DNA of 64,000 bases, taken from Microbacterium sp. JZ31 (GTDB lineage: Bacteria > Actinomycetota > Actinomycetes > Actinomycetales > Microbacteriaceae). The notes beneath the pieces are model-generated. The model did not search any database. It saw nothing but the letters and a program-made list of their open reading frames with translations, and was not told the DNA's origin. Below, piece after piece: positions 17,317 through 27,442 of this stretch; the stretch's first letter is position 1; each line of letters starts with the position of its first letter. Position numbers and translations under genes: made by a program. The stretch spans positions 744,001 to 808,000 of the forward strand of contig NZ_CP017661.1 in NCBI RefSeq assembly GCF_016805985.1, read 5' to 3'.

Positions 17317-18180
17317 ATGCGGAGCGACACGTTCGGGCGTTCAGGGGTGCGCGTGACCTACCCCGAGCTGCGGACGCGCGGATACACGCGGCAGGACATC
17401 GCCCGCGCCCTGGACGCCGGCTACCTCTCGCGTGCCCGCCGCAACGTGTACCTGTGGCGGGAGGCCACGCCCGAGGAGCAGCACGCGGCGCGAGTCGGCG
17501 GACGCCTCGACTGCGTCTCGGCGCTGAAGGCGCTCGGCGTCTTCGTGCTCGACCGCGAGGAGGACCAGCTGCACCTCCAGGTCCCGCCGACGGCGTCGCG
17601 CCTGCGCAGCGCGACGGATCGACGCACCCGGCTCACCGCGGCGCGCGACGGCGTCCGCATCCGGACCCACTGGCGCCGCTCCGCGACGGACGCCTCCCGA
17701 CTGCACGTGACGGTCATCGAGGCCCTCGCGCAGTCGCTGCGCTGCCAGGGCCCACGCGCAGGTATCGCATCGATCGACAACGCACTGTTCCAGAAGCTCA
17801 TCCGCCCCTCCGACGCCGCCGAGGTGTTCGCGCTGCTGCCCCCGCGGTACGCCGCGCTGCGCGGGCTGGTGGACGGCCGTGCGGAATCGGGATCGGAGAC
17901 GTACGCCCGCCTCATCGCCCGAGCGACCGGCCGGTCCGTCGAGGTGCAGAAGAGGATCGACGGGGTCGGACGAGTGGATCTCGTCGTCGACGGCTGGATC
18001 GTGATCGAGTGCGACAGCCGGGAGCACCACGGCGGCTGGGAGGCGCAGACCGCCGATCGCCTGCGCGATCTCAAGCTGGCGGCGCTCGGCTACACGGTCA
18101 TCCGGCCGACGGCGCAGATCCTGTTCACACGGCCGGAGGTCCTGGTCGCCGCGCTGCACGGCCTTCTCGTCCTCCGCTGA
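17317..18180 (+). CDS. AbiEi-like winged-helix plus PD-(D/E)XK nuclease-fold (DUF559-type) protein
   Basis: About 287 residues. The N-terminus (LRTRGYTRQDIARALDAGYL, then RARRNVYL) resembles the AbiEi antitoxin/regulator winged helix. The C-terminal 110 residues look like the Vsr/DUF559 PD-(D/E)XK fold: SGSETYARL, then VDLVVDGWIVIECDS with Asp and Glu-X-Asp, then the HHGGWEAQTADRLRDLKL helix. Function in the cell is unknown; such genes are frequent and often multi-copy in Actinobacteria. The start is uncertain: ATG 17317 is used, GTG 17347 is equally possible, and upstream in-frame starts read through repeats. Repeat copies flank it on both sides. Confidence 0.65.
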   Translation: MRSDTFGRSGVRVTYPELRTRGYTRQDIARALDAGYLSRARRNVYLWREATPEEQHAARVGGRLDCVSALKALGVFVLDREEDQLHLQVPPTASRLRSATDRRTRLTAARDGVRIRTHWRRSATDASRLHVTVIEALAQSLRCQGPRAGIASIDNALFQKLIRPSDAAEVFALLPPRYAALRGLVDGRAESGSETYARLIARATGRSVEVQKRIDGVGRVDLVVDGWIVIECDSREHHGGWEAQTADRLRDLKLAALGYTVIRPTAQILFTRPEVLVAALHGLLVLR

Positions 18181-18182
18181 AC

Positions 18183-18267
18183 AGCGCAACGCAGGAAGCA
18201 TCGCGCTCGTCGGCATCCGGGAACCGCCTCCCGCGGCGTGTCGCGGATGTCGGTCCTGCGTTGTGCA
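18183..18267. repeat. Inverted-repeat element, copy 3 (85 bp)
   Basis: Left arm GCGCAACGCAGGA (imperfect at the outer end) and right arm TCCTGCGTTGTGCA. The GGCGTGTCG motif sits 54 bases in, as in copy 1. It begins 3 bases after the stop of the DUF559-type gene. Confidence 0.65.
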
Positions 18268-18289
18268 GGCGACGCGGCCGGCGGCCGGG

Positions 18290-19847
<1,558 letters not shown>

Positions 19848-20894
19848 CTATTTGCTCGCCGCGCGCGGTCGGTCCCGTCCTGCCCTGCTCGCGAGCGACA
19901 CGAAGACGCGCGACGCACGCCTCGAAAGCGACAGGCGCCGCATCACGCCCGACGCGAATCGCGTGCGCTGCCCGGCCCGCATCCGGCGCCTCTCGTACTC
20001 GGCCGCTCCGCTCGCCCCGTGCTCGTTCAGGGCCCGCCCGAGGGCGATCGCGTCGACCATCGCCTCGCACGCGCCCCGGCCGAGATTGGGCGACATCGCG
20101 TGTGCCGCGTCGCCGATCAGCACGTAGCGGTCGCTCACCAGCCGGCGGGCCGGGCGGGACTCGAGGATCGTGTTCACGAGCGTCAGTTCGGGCGTCGCGC
20201 GCACCAGAGTGTCGCCCACCAGGCTCGGGAAGCCGTCGAACGCGCCGCGGGCCCACTCGAGCGCGCGCTCCGGGTCGTCCTCGCCGCGGCGAGCGGCGGC
20301 GTACCAGTTGGTGCCGATGCCGCCGGGAAGCGGATCGGGACCGACGCCGAACAGCATGCCGTCGCCCCAGAACTCGTACATCCGGTCGAGCGGCGCGTCC
20401 GGGGGCGCCTCGATGGCTCCGCGCACGGCGATCACGCCCGTGTCGCGCGGAGCGTCACCCCAGATGTGCTGACGGATGACGCTGCGCGCCCCGTCGGCGG
20501 CGACGACGAGGTCGCCGGGGAGATCGCGCGTGTCCGCGACGTGCCGCCGCTCGCGCGTCACAGACCGCGGGACCGCCTCGTCGAGCAGCGCGACGAGAGC
20601 GGGCCGGGGGATCACCCGCACGCCCGGATCGCGCATGGTCGTCGTCACGGGGCGACCGGCGCTGTCGGCCGTGATGACTCCCGCAGTGAGCAGGAGGCTG
20701 CGCTCGCAGAGGGCGCCCTCGAGGCCGATGTCCTCGAGGGCGGCCAGCGCGAAGGGCCAGATGCCGAAGGTCGTCGGCACCCGGCTGAAGCCCGGGTTGC
20801 GCTCGATCAGCGTGACGTCGTGCTGAGCGGGATCCAGGGTCGCGGCCAGCGCGAGGCCCGCGACCCCGCCGCCGACGATGGTGATGGTGGACAT
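19848..20894 (-). CDS. FAD-dependent monooxygenase (PHBH/UbiH-like)
   Basis: 348 residues. FAD motifs: VGGGVAGLALA at the N-terminus, DLVVAADGARS (the DG motif) in the middle and YVLIGDAAHAMSPNLGRGA (GD motif). It is shorter than aromatic hydroxylases such as MobA (about 390-640) and lacks an extra C-terminal domain. It is divergent from a TetR gene across two palindromes, the usual layout for a substrate-inducible, self-contained detoxification or modification unit. Substrate unknown. Confidence 0.85.
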   Translation of the reverse strand: MSTITIVGGGVAGLALAATLDPAQHDVTLIERNPGFSRVPTTFGIWPFALAALEDIGLEGALCERSLLLTAGVITADSAGRPVTTTMRDPGVRVIPRPALVALLDEAVPRSVTRERRHVADTRDLPGDLVVAADGARSVIRQHIWGDAPRDTGVIAVRGAIEAPPDAPLDRMYEFWGDGMLFGVGPDPLPGGIGTNWYAAARRGEDDPERALEWARGAFDGFPSLVGDTLVRATPELTLVNTILESRPARRLVSDRYVLIGDAAHAMSPNLGRGACEAMVDAIALGRALNEHGASGAAEYERRRMRAGQRTRFASGVMRRLSLSRRASRVFVSLASRAGRDRPRAASK

Positions 20895-20908
20895 GCGCTC
20901 ACGATACG

Positions 20909-20937
20909 ACTACAGCCGTAGTTTTACAACAGTTGTA
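20909..20937. promoter_or_regulatory. Two tandem palindromes between FAD monooxygenase and TetR genes
   Basis: ACTAC-AGCC-GTAGT (20909-20922) and TACAACAGTTGTA (20925-20937) are inverted repeats with centres about 15 bases apart, between the divergent starts. They are likely TetR operators controlling both genes. Confidence 0.6.
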
Positions 20938-20947
20938 GTGTCGTCAC

Positions 20948-21496
20948 ATGGCTACACGTTCCGAGCTCGTCGCCGACGCTGCGGTCACCGTGCTGGCTCG
21001 CGAAGGCCTGCGCGGTCTGACGCATCGGGCGGTCGACGCCGAGGCCGCGCTGCCCGACGGCAGCACCTCGAACTGCTTCCGCACGCGTGCCGCGCTCATC
21101 ATGGCGATCGTCGACCGGCTCGAGCACCTGGACGTCGAGGCGCTCACGTCGGGCCCCGCACCCGACTCTTCGTCGATCACGGCCGTCGCGGCGTCCCTCG
21201 CAGACAGCGTCGCCCGGATGACGTCGGCGCGGTACGCGCGCACGACGCGCGCGCGGATCGCCCTGCTGCTCGACGAGACGGCCAGAGAGGCGATGGCGGA
21301 GGGCCATCGCCGCTTCCTGGAGAGGCTCGCGACGCTGCTCGAGTCGGCGGGCCTCGACGATGCGCCGCGAGCGGCGCGCGTGATCTCGGATCTGCTCGAG
21401 GGCGCGCTCGTGCACGCGGTGTCCGTGCCGCAGCGGCGGGTCGACGCGGGCGAGCTCGCGGCCGCCGTTGAGCGGCTGATGCGTCCGTCGGCCTAG
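20948..21496 (+). CDS. TetR-family regulator
   Basis: 182 residues. N-terminal helix-turn-helix: ELVADAAVTVLAREGLRGLTH followed by RAVDAEAALPDGSTSNCFRTRAAL, where the usual YxxF is replaced by NCF. The C-terminal part is a helical ligand domain without recognisable motif. Divergent with the FAD monooxygenase and separated by 53 bases holding two palindromes, so it most likely represses both. Confidence 0.85.
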   Translation: MATRSELVADAAVTVLAREGLRGLTHRAVDAEAALPDGSTSNCFRTRAALIMAIVDRLEHLDVEALTSGPAPDSSSITAVAASLADSVARMTSARYARTTRARIALLLDETAREAMAEGHRRFLERLATLLESAGLDDAPRAARVISDLLEGALVHAVSVPQRRVDAGELAAAVERLMRPSA

Positions 21497-21532
21497 CCGC
21501 CGCCGGCGGCCGCCGGCGAGTGCCGCCGGGGG

Positions 21533-22426
21533 CTACTCGCCCAGGGCGTAGTCGGCCACGACGGGGGAGTGGTCGCTCCAGCGGGTGTCGTACGACGGGG
21601 CGCGGTCGACGCGGTAGCCCGACGCGCGCGGCGCGAGGGCGGGGGAGGCGAGGTGGTAGTCGATCCGCCAGCCCGAGTCGTTGTCGAACGCCTTGCCGCG
21701 CATCGACCACCACGTGTACGGCCCGTCGAGCTCGCCGTGCGCGGCACGGCCCACGTCGACCCAGCCGAGGCCCGTGGCGCCGGCGCTGAACGAGCGGGTG
21801 TCGCTGAGCTCGCCCACCATGCCGCGCCCGATGCCCTCCTGGCCCGTCACCGGCTGCCCCGCGGCGCCCAGCAGGCGGTCGAAGTACGCCCGCTCGCGCG
21901 CCAGGAACCCGGCCTTCTTGACGTTGCCCTTCCAGTTGCGGATGTCGAGCGGACGGTGACCCACGTTGAGATCCCCCGTCACCAGGGCGAGGCCATCGGC
22001 GAGCTCGCCCATCCGGTGCTCCATGGCGTCGAGGAACGCCCACTTCGCGTCCTGCTTGGCCGGCGTCTCGGCCTCGCCCGTGGGGACGTACGCGCTCACC
22101 ACCGTCAGGGTCTCGCCGCCGAAGGCGAAGTCGGCCTCGATCCAGCGGCCGTTCGATTCGAGCGCATCGTCGCCGAGCTCGATGCGCGAGATCGCGCACT
22201 CCTCGCGGCTCGCGATGGCGACGCCGGCGCGACCCTTCTGCAGCGACGCATCGGCGACCACGCGCCAGCCGGGGAGCGCGGCCTCGAGATGCTCGAGCTC
22301 GGCGCGCACCTCCTGCAGCGTGATGATGTCGGGCTGCGCGGCGTCGACCCACGCCCCCATGCCGTTGCGGGCCGCGGCCCGGATCCCGTTGACGTTGACA
22401 GAGGCGATGCGGACGCTGCGGGGCAT
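21533..22426 (-). CDS. xthA: Exodeoxyribonuclease III / AP endonuclease
   Basis: 297 residues of the endonuclease/exonuclease/phosphatase fold. Visible active-site blocks: SVNVNGIRAA (Asn), LQEVRAE (Glu metal ligand), VSAYVP, GDLNVGHRPLDI (Asp-x-Asn), and the C-terminal SDHSPVVADY (catalytic Asp-His). Length and order match ExoA/ExoIII. It nicks DNA at abasic sites during base excision repair, so it complements mutM nearby. Confidence 0.94.
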   Translation of the reverse strand: MPRSVRIASVNVNGIRAAARNGMGAWVDAAQPDIITLQEVRAELEHLEAALPGWRVVADASLQKGRAGVAIASREECAISRIELGDDALESNGRWIEADFAFGGETLTVVSAYVPTGEAETPAKQDAKWAFLDAMEHRMGELADGLALVTGDLNVGHRPLDIRNWKGNVKKAGFLARERAYFDRLLGAAGQPVTGQEGIGRGMVGELSDTRSFSAGATGLGWVDVGRAAHGELDGPYTWWSMRGKAFDNDSGWRIDYHLASPALAPRASGYRVDRAPSYDTRWSDHSPVVADYALGE

Positions 22427-22441
22427 GCCTCAAACGTAACA

Positions 22442-22472
22442 AGGGGCCCCGACATCGGATGTCGGAGCCCCT
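22442..22472 (-). terminator. Terminator of the sdhCDAB operon
   Basis: AGGGGCCCCGACATC pairs with GATGTCGGAGCCCCT (one mismatch). On the minus strand it lies 14 bases after the sdhB stop and is followed by TTGTTACGTTT. Confidence 0.75.
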
Positions 22473-22485
22473 CGTCGGAAGCGGA

Positions 22486-23262
22486 TCAGCGGCCGCGCAG
22501 GACCGCCTGCTTGACCTCGGCGATGGCCTTGGTGACCTCGATGCCGCGCGGGCACGCCTCGGTGCAGTTGAAGGTCGTGCGGCAGCGCCACACGCCCTCC
22601 TTGTCGTTGAGGATGTCGAGGCGCACGTCGCCGGCGTCGTCGCGCGAGTCGAAGATGAAGCGGTGCGCGTTGACGATCGCGGCCGGGCCGAAGTACTGGC
22701 CGTCGGTCCAGAACACGGGGCACGACGACGTGCACGCGGCGCACAGGATGCACTTGGTGGTGTCGTCGAAGCGCTCGCGGTCGGCGATCGTCTGCAGGCG
22801 CTCCTTGCCCTTCTCGGGCTTGGAGGTCGCCTGGAGGAACGGCTGCACCTCGCGGTAGGCCGCGAAGAACGGGTCCATGTCGACGATGAGGTCCTTCTCG
22901 AGGGGAAGGCCCTTGATCGCCTCGACGTAGATCGGCTTCGAGATGTCGAGGTCCTTGATCAGCGTCTTGCACGCGAGGCGGTTGCGGCCGTTGATGCGCA
23001 TGGCGTCCGAACCGCAGATGCCGTGGGCGCACGAGCGGCGGAACGCGAGCGATCCGTCCTGGTCCCACTTGATGCGGTGCAGCGCGTCGAGGACGCGGTC
23101 GGTCGAGTACATCTCGACGTCGTAGTCGACCCAGCGCGGCTCGCTGTCGACCTCGGGGTCGAAGCGCCGGACGATGAACGTGACGAGGTACGACTGGATG
23201 CCCGTTGCCACGGACTCCGGGTCGGTGTCTGCGACGGGCTCGGTGACGGCGGTGGCGGCCAT
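22486..23262 (-). CDS. sdhB: Succinate dehydrogenase iron-sulfur subunit
   Basis: 258 residues from ATG at 23262 (MAATAVTEP). Three Fe-S cysteine sets are present: CAHGICGSDAM with a later Cys for the [2Fe-2S] centre, CILCAACTSSCP for the [4Fe-4S] centre and CTEACPRGI for the [3Fe-4S] centre. It passes electrons from SdhA to the membrane quinone site. The start shares one base with the sdhA stop (TGATG). Last gene of sdhCDAB. Confidence 0.96.
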   Translation of the reverse strand: MAATAVTEPVADTDPESVATGIQSYLVTFIVRRFDPEVDSEPRWVDYDVEMYSTDRVLDALHRIKWDQDGSLAFRRSCAHGICGSDAMRINGRNRLACKTLIKDLDISKPIYVEAIKGLPLEKDLIVDMDPFFAAYREVQPFLQATSKPEKGKERLQTIADRERFDDTTKCILCAACTSSCPVFWTDGQYFGPAAIVNAHRFIFDSRDDAGDVRLDILNDKEGVWRCRTTFNCTEACPRGIEVTKAIAEVKQAVLRGR

Positions 23263-25088
23263 CAGTACTTCCTCTCCATCGGCGGGTAGTTCAACTCGCC
23301 CTGTTCGTTCTTGGTGAAGACCACGGGCTTCCAATCGAGCTTGATGTGGTCGTCGGGGTCGGACGAGTGCGGGTCGCCCGTGAGGTACGCCATCGTGTGC
23401 TGCATGAAGTTCTCGTCGTCGCGCGCCTGGTAGTCCTCGCGCATGTGGCCACCGCGGCTCTCGCGACGGTTGCGCGCAGCGTAGGCGACGATCTCGGCGA
23501 TGTCGAGCAGGAAGCCCAGCTCGACGGCCTCGAGCAGATCGGTGTTGTACCGCTTGCCCTTGTCGTCGACGTAGATGTTGCGGTACCGGTCGCGCAGCTC
23601 GGCGATCGTGCCGAGGACATCGGTCAGGCTCTCCTCGGTGCGGAACACCTGGGCCTTGTCATCCATCTCGTCCTGGAGCTTCTTGCGGATGTCCGCGATG
23701 CGCTCGGTGCCCTTGGCGTTGCGGATGCCCTCGATCATCTCGCGGACGCCGGCGGCCGGGTCCTCCGGAAGCGGCACGAAGTCGGCGGTCTTGACATACT
23801 CGACCGCGTTGCGACCCGAGCGCTTGCCGAAGACGTTGATGTCGAGCAGCGAGTTCGTGCCGAGGCGGTTGGCGCCGTGCACCGAGACGCACGCGCACTC
23901 GCCGGCCGCGTACAGGCCCGGGACGACCGTGTCGTTGTCGGCCAGCACCTCGCCCGCGTTGTTGGTCGGGATGCCGCCCATCGCGTAGTGCGCGGTCGGC
24001 ATCACGGGCACGGGCTCGACGACCGGGTCGATGCCCAGGTACGTGCGCGCGAACTCCGTGATGTCCGGGAGCTTGGTCTCGAGCACCTCGGCGCCCAGGT
24101 GCGTGCAGTCGAGCAGCACGTAGTCCTTGTGCGGACCGGCGCCTCGACCCTCGCGCACCTCCTGCACCATGCAGCGCGCCACGATGTCGCGCGGAGCGAG
24201 GTCCTTGATGGTGGGGGCGTAGCGCTCCATGAAGCGCTCACCCGAGGCGTTGCGCAGGATCGCGCCCTCACCGCGCGCGCCCTCCGTCAGCAGGATGCCG
24301 AGGCCCGCCAGGCCGGTCGGGTGGAACTGGAAGAACTCCACGTCCTCGAGCGGCAGGCCCTTGCGCCACACGATGCCGACGCCGTCGCCCGTGAGGGTGT
24401 GCGCGTTGGAGGTGGTCTTGAAGATCTTGCCGAAGCCGCCCGTGGCGAAGATCACGGCCTTCGAGTGGAACACGTGCAGCTCGCCCGTGGACAGCTCGTA
24501 CGCGACGACGCCCGCGATCTGGGTCTTGCCGTCCGCGTCCTTCACCGTGATCAGGTCGAGCGCGTAGAACTCGTTGAAGAAGTTGATGCCGAGCTTGACG
24601 CAGTTCTGGAACAGCGTCTGCAGGATCATGTGGCCCGTGCGGTCGGCCGCGTAGCAGGCGCGGCGCACCGGGGTCTTGCCGTGCTCGGCCGTGTGGCCGC
24701 CGAAGCGGCGCTGGTCGATCTTGCCGTCCGGCGTGCGGTTGAACGGCAGGCCCATGTTCTCGAGGTCGATGACGGCCTCGATGGCCTCCTTGGCCAGGAT
24801 CTCCGCGGCGTCCTGGTCGACGAGGTAGTCGCCGCCCTTCACCGTGTCGAACGTGTGCCACTCCCACGAGTCCTCCTCGACGTTCGCGAGCGCCGCGGCC
24901 ATGCCGCCCTGCGCCGCGCCCGTGTGCGAGCGGGTGGGGTAGAGCTTCGTGATCACGGCGGTCTTCGCGCCGGGGCCGGCCTCGATCGCCGCGCGCATGC
25001 CGGCGCCGCCTGCGCCGACGATCACGATGTCGAACTGGTGGTAGTGGACGCCGTCGCGCACGACGGACTCGCTGGTCTGGCTCGTCAT
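23262..25088 (-). CDS. sdhA: Succinate dehydrogenase flavoprotein subunit
   Basis: 608 residues. FAD-binding [11 protein letters not shown], the covalent-flavin His in [11 protein letters not shown], the substrate loop HTGHMIL-like region ([14 protein letters not shown]), and the conserved [13 protein letters not shown]. It oxidises succinate to fumarate at the cytoplasmic face. It follows sdhD with a 20-base gap. Confidence 0.97.
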   Translation of the reverse strand: MTSQTSESVVRDGVHYHQFDIVIVGAGGAGMRAAIEAGPGAKTAVITKLYPTRSHTGAAQGGMAAALANVEEDSWEWHTFDTVKGGDYLVDQDAAEILAKEAIEAVIDLENMGLPFNRTPDGKIDQRRFGGHTAEHGKTPVRRACYAADRTGHMILQTLFQNCVKLGINFFNEFYALDLITVKDADGKTQIAGVVAYELSTGELHVFHSKAVIFATGGFGKIFKTTSNAHTLTGDGVGIVWRKGLPLEDVEFFQFHPTGLAGLGILLTEGARGEGAILRNASGERFMERYAPTIKDLAPRDIVARCMVQEVREGRGAGPHKDYVLLDCTHLGAEVLETKLPDITEFARTYLGIDPVVEPVPVMPTAHYAMGGIPTNNAGEVLADNDTVVPGLYAAGECACVSVHGANRLGTNSLLDINVFGKRSGRNAVEYVKTADFVPLPEDPAAGVREMIEGIRNAKGTERIADIRKKLQDEMDDKAQVFRTEESLTDVLGTIAELRDRYRNIYVDDKGKRYNTDLLEAVELGFLLDIAEIVAYAARNRRESRGGHMREDYQARDDENFMQHTMAYLTGDPHSSDPDDHIKLDWKPVVFTKNEQGELNYPPMERKY

Positions 25089-25108
25089 ATTCCTTTATTC
25101 GTCTTCCG

Positions 25109-25567
25109 TCAGGCCTGGGCCTGGCACATGTCCCACAGCGTGCTCTCCGGCGTCACACCCAGGCACGGGTCGAACGTGAACACCACGAGCGTGCCGAGCA
25201 CGATCATGACGGCCGTCACGATCCACGTCACCGCGACCAGCGTCTTGCGCGCCGTGCGGTTGAGGACGTAGTCGTTGATGATCGTGCGAAGGCCGTTGGC
25301 GCCGTGCAGGAACGCGAGCCAGAGCATCAGCACGTCCCACCACTGCCAGAACGGCGAGGCGAACTTGCCGGCGACGAAGGCGAAGTTGAGCGCCTGGACG
25401 CCGCCCTCGGGCAGCACCAGGTTCACGAGCAGGTGGCCGAAGATCAGCACGATCAGCACGACGCCGGAGGCGCGCATGTAGACCCAGCCCCACTTCTCGA
25501 GGTTGAGCCCCTTGTTGCGGGGGACGCTGTGGGGCGCGCGGGGCGCGGCGAGGCTGTCGGCGGTCAT
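25109..25567 (-). CDS. sdhD: Succinate dehydrogenase membrane anchor subunit D
   Basis: 152 residues with three hydrophobic helices (ASGVVLIVLIFGHLLVNLV, FWQWWDVLMLWLAFLHGANGL, TWIVTAVMIVLGTLVVF). His residues in helices one and two are candidates for haem or quinone contacts. The ATG overlaps the sdhC stop by one base (TGATG). It anchors the enzyme with SdhC. Confidence 0.9.
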   Translation of the reverse strand: MTADSLAAPRAPHSVPRNKGLNLEKWGWVYMRASGVVLIVLIFGHLLVNLVLPEGGVQALNFAFVAGKFASPFWQWWDVLMLWLAFLHGANGLRTIINDYVLNRTARKTLVAVTWIVTAVMIVLGTLVVFTFDPCLGVTPESTLWDMCQAQA

Positions 25568-26001
25568 CAGTGACCCCCTCCCATGTGCGAGAACGTGTTG
25601 ATGAGCTGGCGCGGCACGAAGGCGGCCATCGTGACGGCCCAGACGGCGAGGACGCCCCAGAACAGCTGGCGCTGGTACTGCGCGCCCTTGTTCCAGAAGT
25701 CCACGAGGATGATCCGCAGGCCGTTGAAGGCGTGGAACACGATCGCGCCGACGAGCGCGATCTCGCCGAGCCCCATGATCCAGTGCTTGTACGTGCCGAT
25801 GACGGCGTCGTACGCCTCCGGGGAGACCCGGATCAGCGACGTGTCGAGCACGTGCACCAGGAGGAAGAAGAAGATGGCGACACCGGTGATCCGGTGCAGC
25901 ACCCAGGACCACATGCCTTCACGGCCGCGGTACAGCGTTCCTCGTGGGACCTTCGAGGTGGTCTCCGTCACCGACAATGTCGTTCGCGTCTCAGCGGACA
26001 T
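25567..26001 (-). CDS. sdhC: Succinate dehydrogenase cytochrome b556 subunit
   Basis: 144 residues from ATG at 26001, chosen for the GGGAGGAA site upstream; the in-frame ATG at 26064 would add a low-complexity tail. Signature RGREGMWSWVLHRITGVAIFF-type opening (SWVLHRITG), three helices and the haem His region GAIVFHAFNGLRI. First gene of sdhCDAB; it is divergent from the guanylyltransferase gene with a 179-base gap in which I recognise no further element. Confidence 0.93.
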   Translation of the reverse strand: MSAETRTTLSVTETTSKVPRGTLYRGREGMWSWVLHRITGVAIFFFLLVHVLDTSLIRVSPEAYDAVIGTYKHWIMGLGEIALVGAIVFHAFNGLRIILVDFWNKGAQYQRQLFWGVLAVWAVTMAAFVPRQLINTFSHMGGGH

Positions 26002-26180
26002 GTCGTTCCTCCCTGATCGTTGCGAGGTCGTCGCCCGGGAGGCACGCGGAGCGGCCGTGGGCACCCCAACTCTACTTCGCTCCCCATGAGCACCGCAGTG
26101 AAGGCGTGCCTAACTGTCTCGACGTCGAGAGAAACGGCGGCGCGCGCGTGAGCGGAAAGCCCGCCAGATAACCTGGCCGC

Positions 26181-27293
26181 ATGTCTGCACCGATCCAGGA
26201 CTTCTTCGCCGTCATCCCGGCGGGCGGCGTCGGGTCCCGCCTCTGGCCCCTGTCGCGAGCCGAGGCGCCGAAGTTCCTGCACGACCTCACCGGATCGGGG
26301 GTCTCGCTCCTGCGCAACACGTGGGACCGGCTGCTGCCCCTGACGGGGCCGGATCGGATCGCCGTGGTGACGGGGAAGGCGCACGAGCACCGTGTCGAGG
26401 AGGAGCTGCCGGACGTGCCCCTCGACAACGTCTTCATCGAGTCGTCGCAGCGTGAGTCGGCCGCGGCCATCGGGCTCGCCGCCGCGATCCTGCTGCGCCG
26501 CGAGCCGGACGTCATCATCGGCTCCTTCGCGGCCGATCATCACATCTCGCGTCAGCGCGCGTTCGAGTTCGCCGTGCGTCAGGCGGCCGCCGTCGCGCGC
26601 GAGGGGTACATCTGCACGATCGGCATCGCCCCGAGCGAGCCCTCGGTCGGGTTCGGGTACATCAAGCTCGGTGCCGAGATCGACGTCGAGGACGCGCCCA
26701 TGGCGGCGATCGTGGAGCGCTTCGTCGAGAAGCCGGATCTCGACACCGCGCGCCGCTACTACGCCGACCGCAGCTTCCTCTGGAACGCCGGCATGTTCAT
26801 CTCCCGCGCCGACGTGCTGCTGGCCGAGCTGGAGGCGAACGAGCCAGAGCTGCACGCGGGCCTGCTCGAGATCGCGGAGGCGTGGGACACCGACCGGCGC
26901 GCGGAGGTCACGGACCGCGTCTGGCCCGGGCTGAAGAAGATCGCGATCGACTACGCGGTCGCCGAGCCGGCCGCGGAGAAGGGGCGGCTCGCGGTCGTGC
27001 CCGGGCACTTCGACTGGGACGACGTGGGCGACTTCGCCAGTCTCGCGAAGCTCATCTCGGGTGGGCGGGGCGACCGGATGTCCATCCTGGGCCGCAACGA
27101 GACGGTGCTGGCGGACGAGTCCACGGGCCTCGTCGTCTCGCAGACGAGCCGCGTCATCGCGGTGGTCGGGGTCGAGGGCCTGATCGTCGTCGACACCGAC
27201 GACGCGCTGCTCGTCACCACGAGCGAGCACGCACAGCGCGTGAAGAGCGTCGTCGGCACGCTGCAGTCCCGCGGCGACGGCCACGTTCTCTGA
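26181..27293 (+). CDS. manC: Mannose-1-phosphate guanylyltransferase
   Basis: 370 residues. The nucleotidyltransferase signature PAGGVGSRLWPLSR is followed by APKFLHDL; later come SFAADHHI (metal-binding AxDH) and FVEKPD. It makes GDP-mannose from mannose 1-phosphate and GTP for glycans and glycolipids. Length fits the single-domain actinobacterial form, without the phosphomannose-isomerase domain of type II enzymes. It seems to be monocistronic. Confidence 0.93.
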   Translation: MSAPIQDFFAVIPAGGVGSRLWPLSRAEAPKFLHDLTGSGVSLLRNTWDRLLPLTGPDRIAVVTGKAHEHRVEEELPDVPLDNVFIESSQRESAAAIGLAAAILLRREPDVIIGSFAADHHISRQRAFEFAVRQAAAVAREGYICTIGIAPSEPSVGFGYIKLGAEIDVEDAPMAAIVERFVEKPDLDTARRYYADRSFLWNAGMFISRADVLLAELEANEPELHAGLLEIAEAWDTDRRAEVTDRVWPGLKKIAIDYAVAEPAAEKGRLAVVPGHFDWDDVGDFASLAKLISGGRGDRMSILGRNETVLADESTGLVVSQTSRVIAVVGVEGLIVVDTDDALLVTTSEHAQRVKSVVGTLQSRGDGHVL

Positions 27294-27442
27294 GTCCGAT
27301 TTGTAACTATCGCGTTTCAGGGCTCGGTTCCGTGCAATCTGCGCGGTTGGCGTTCTGTACCGTGTGCGTATCGCCCCGCACCCCGACGGGGATGCGCACG
27401 CCCCGCCCACCCTCGGGGCCGAAGTTCTTCATGGAGGACACT

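Noticed and set aside
23346..25271. Long plus-strand frame over sdhA
   Set aside because: Antisense of a highly conserved sdhA; rich in Val/Ala/Arg/His without motif.
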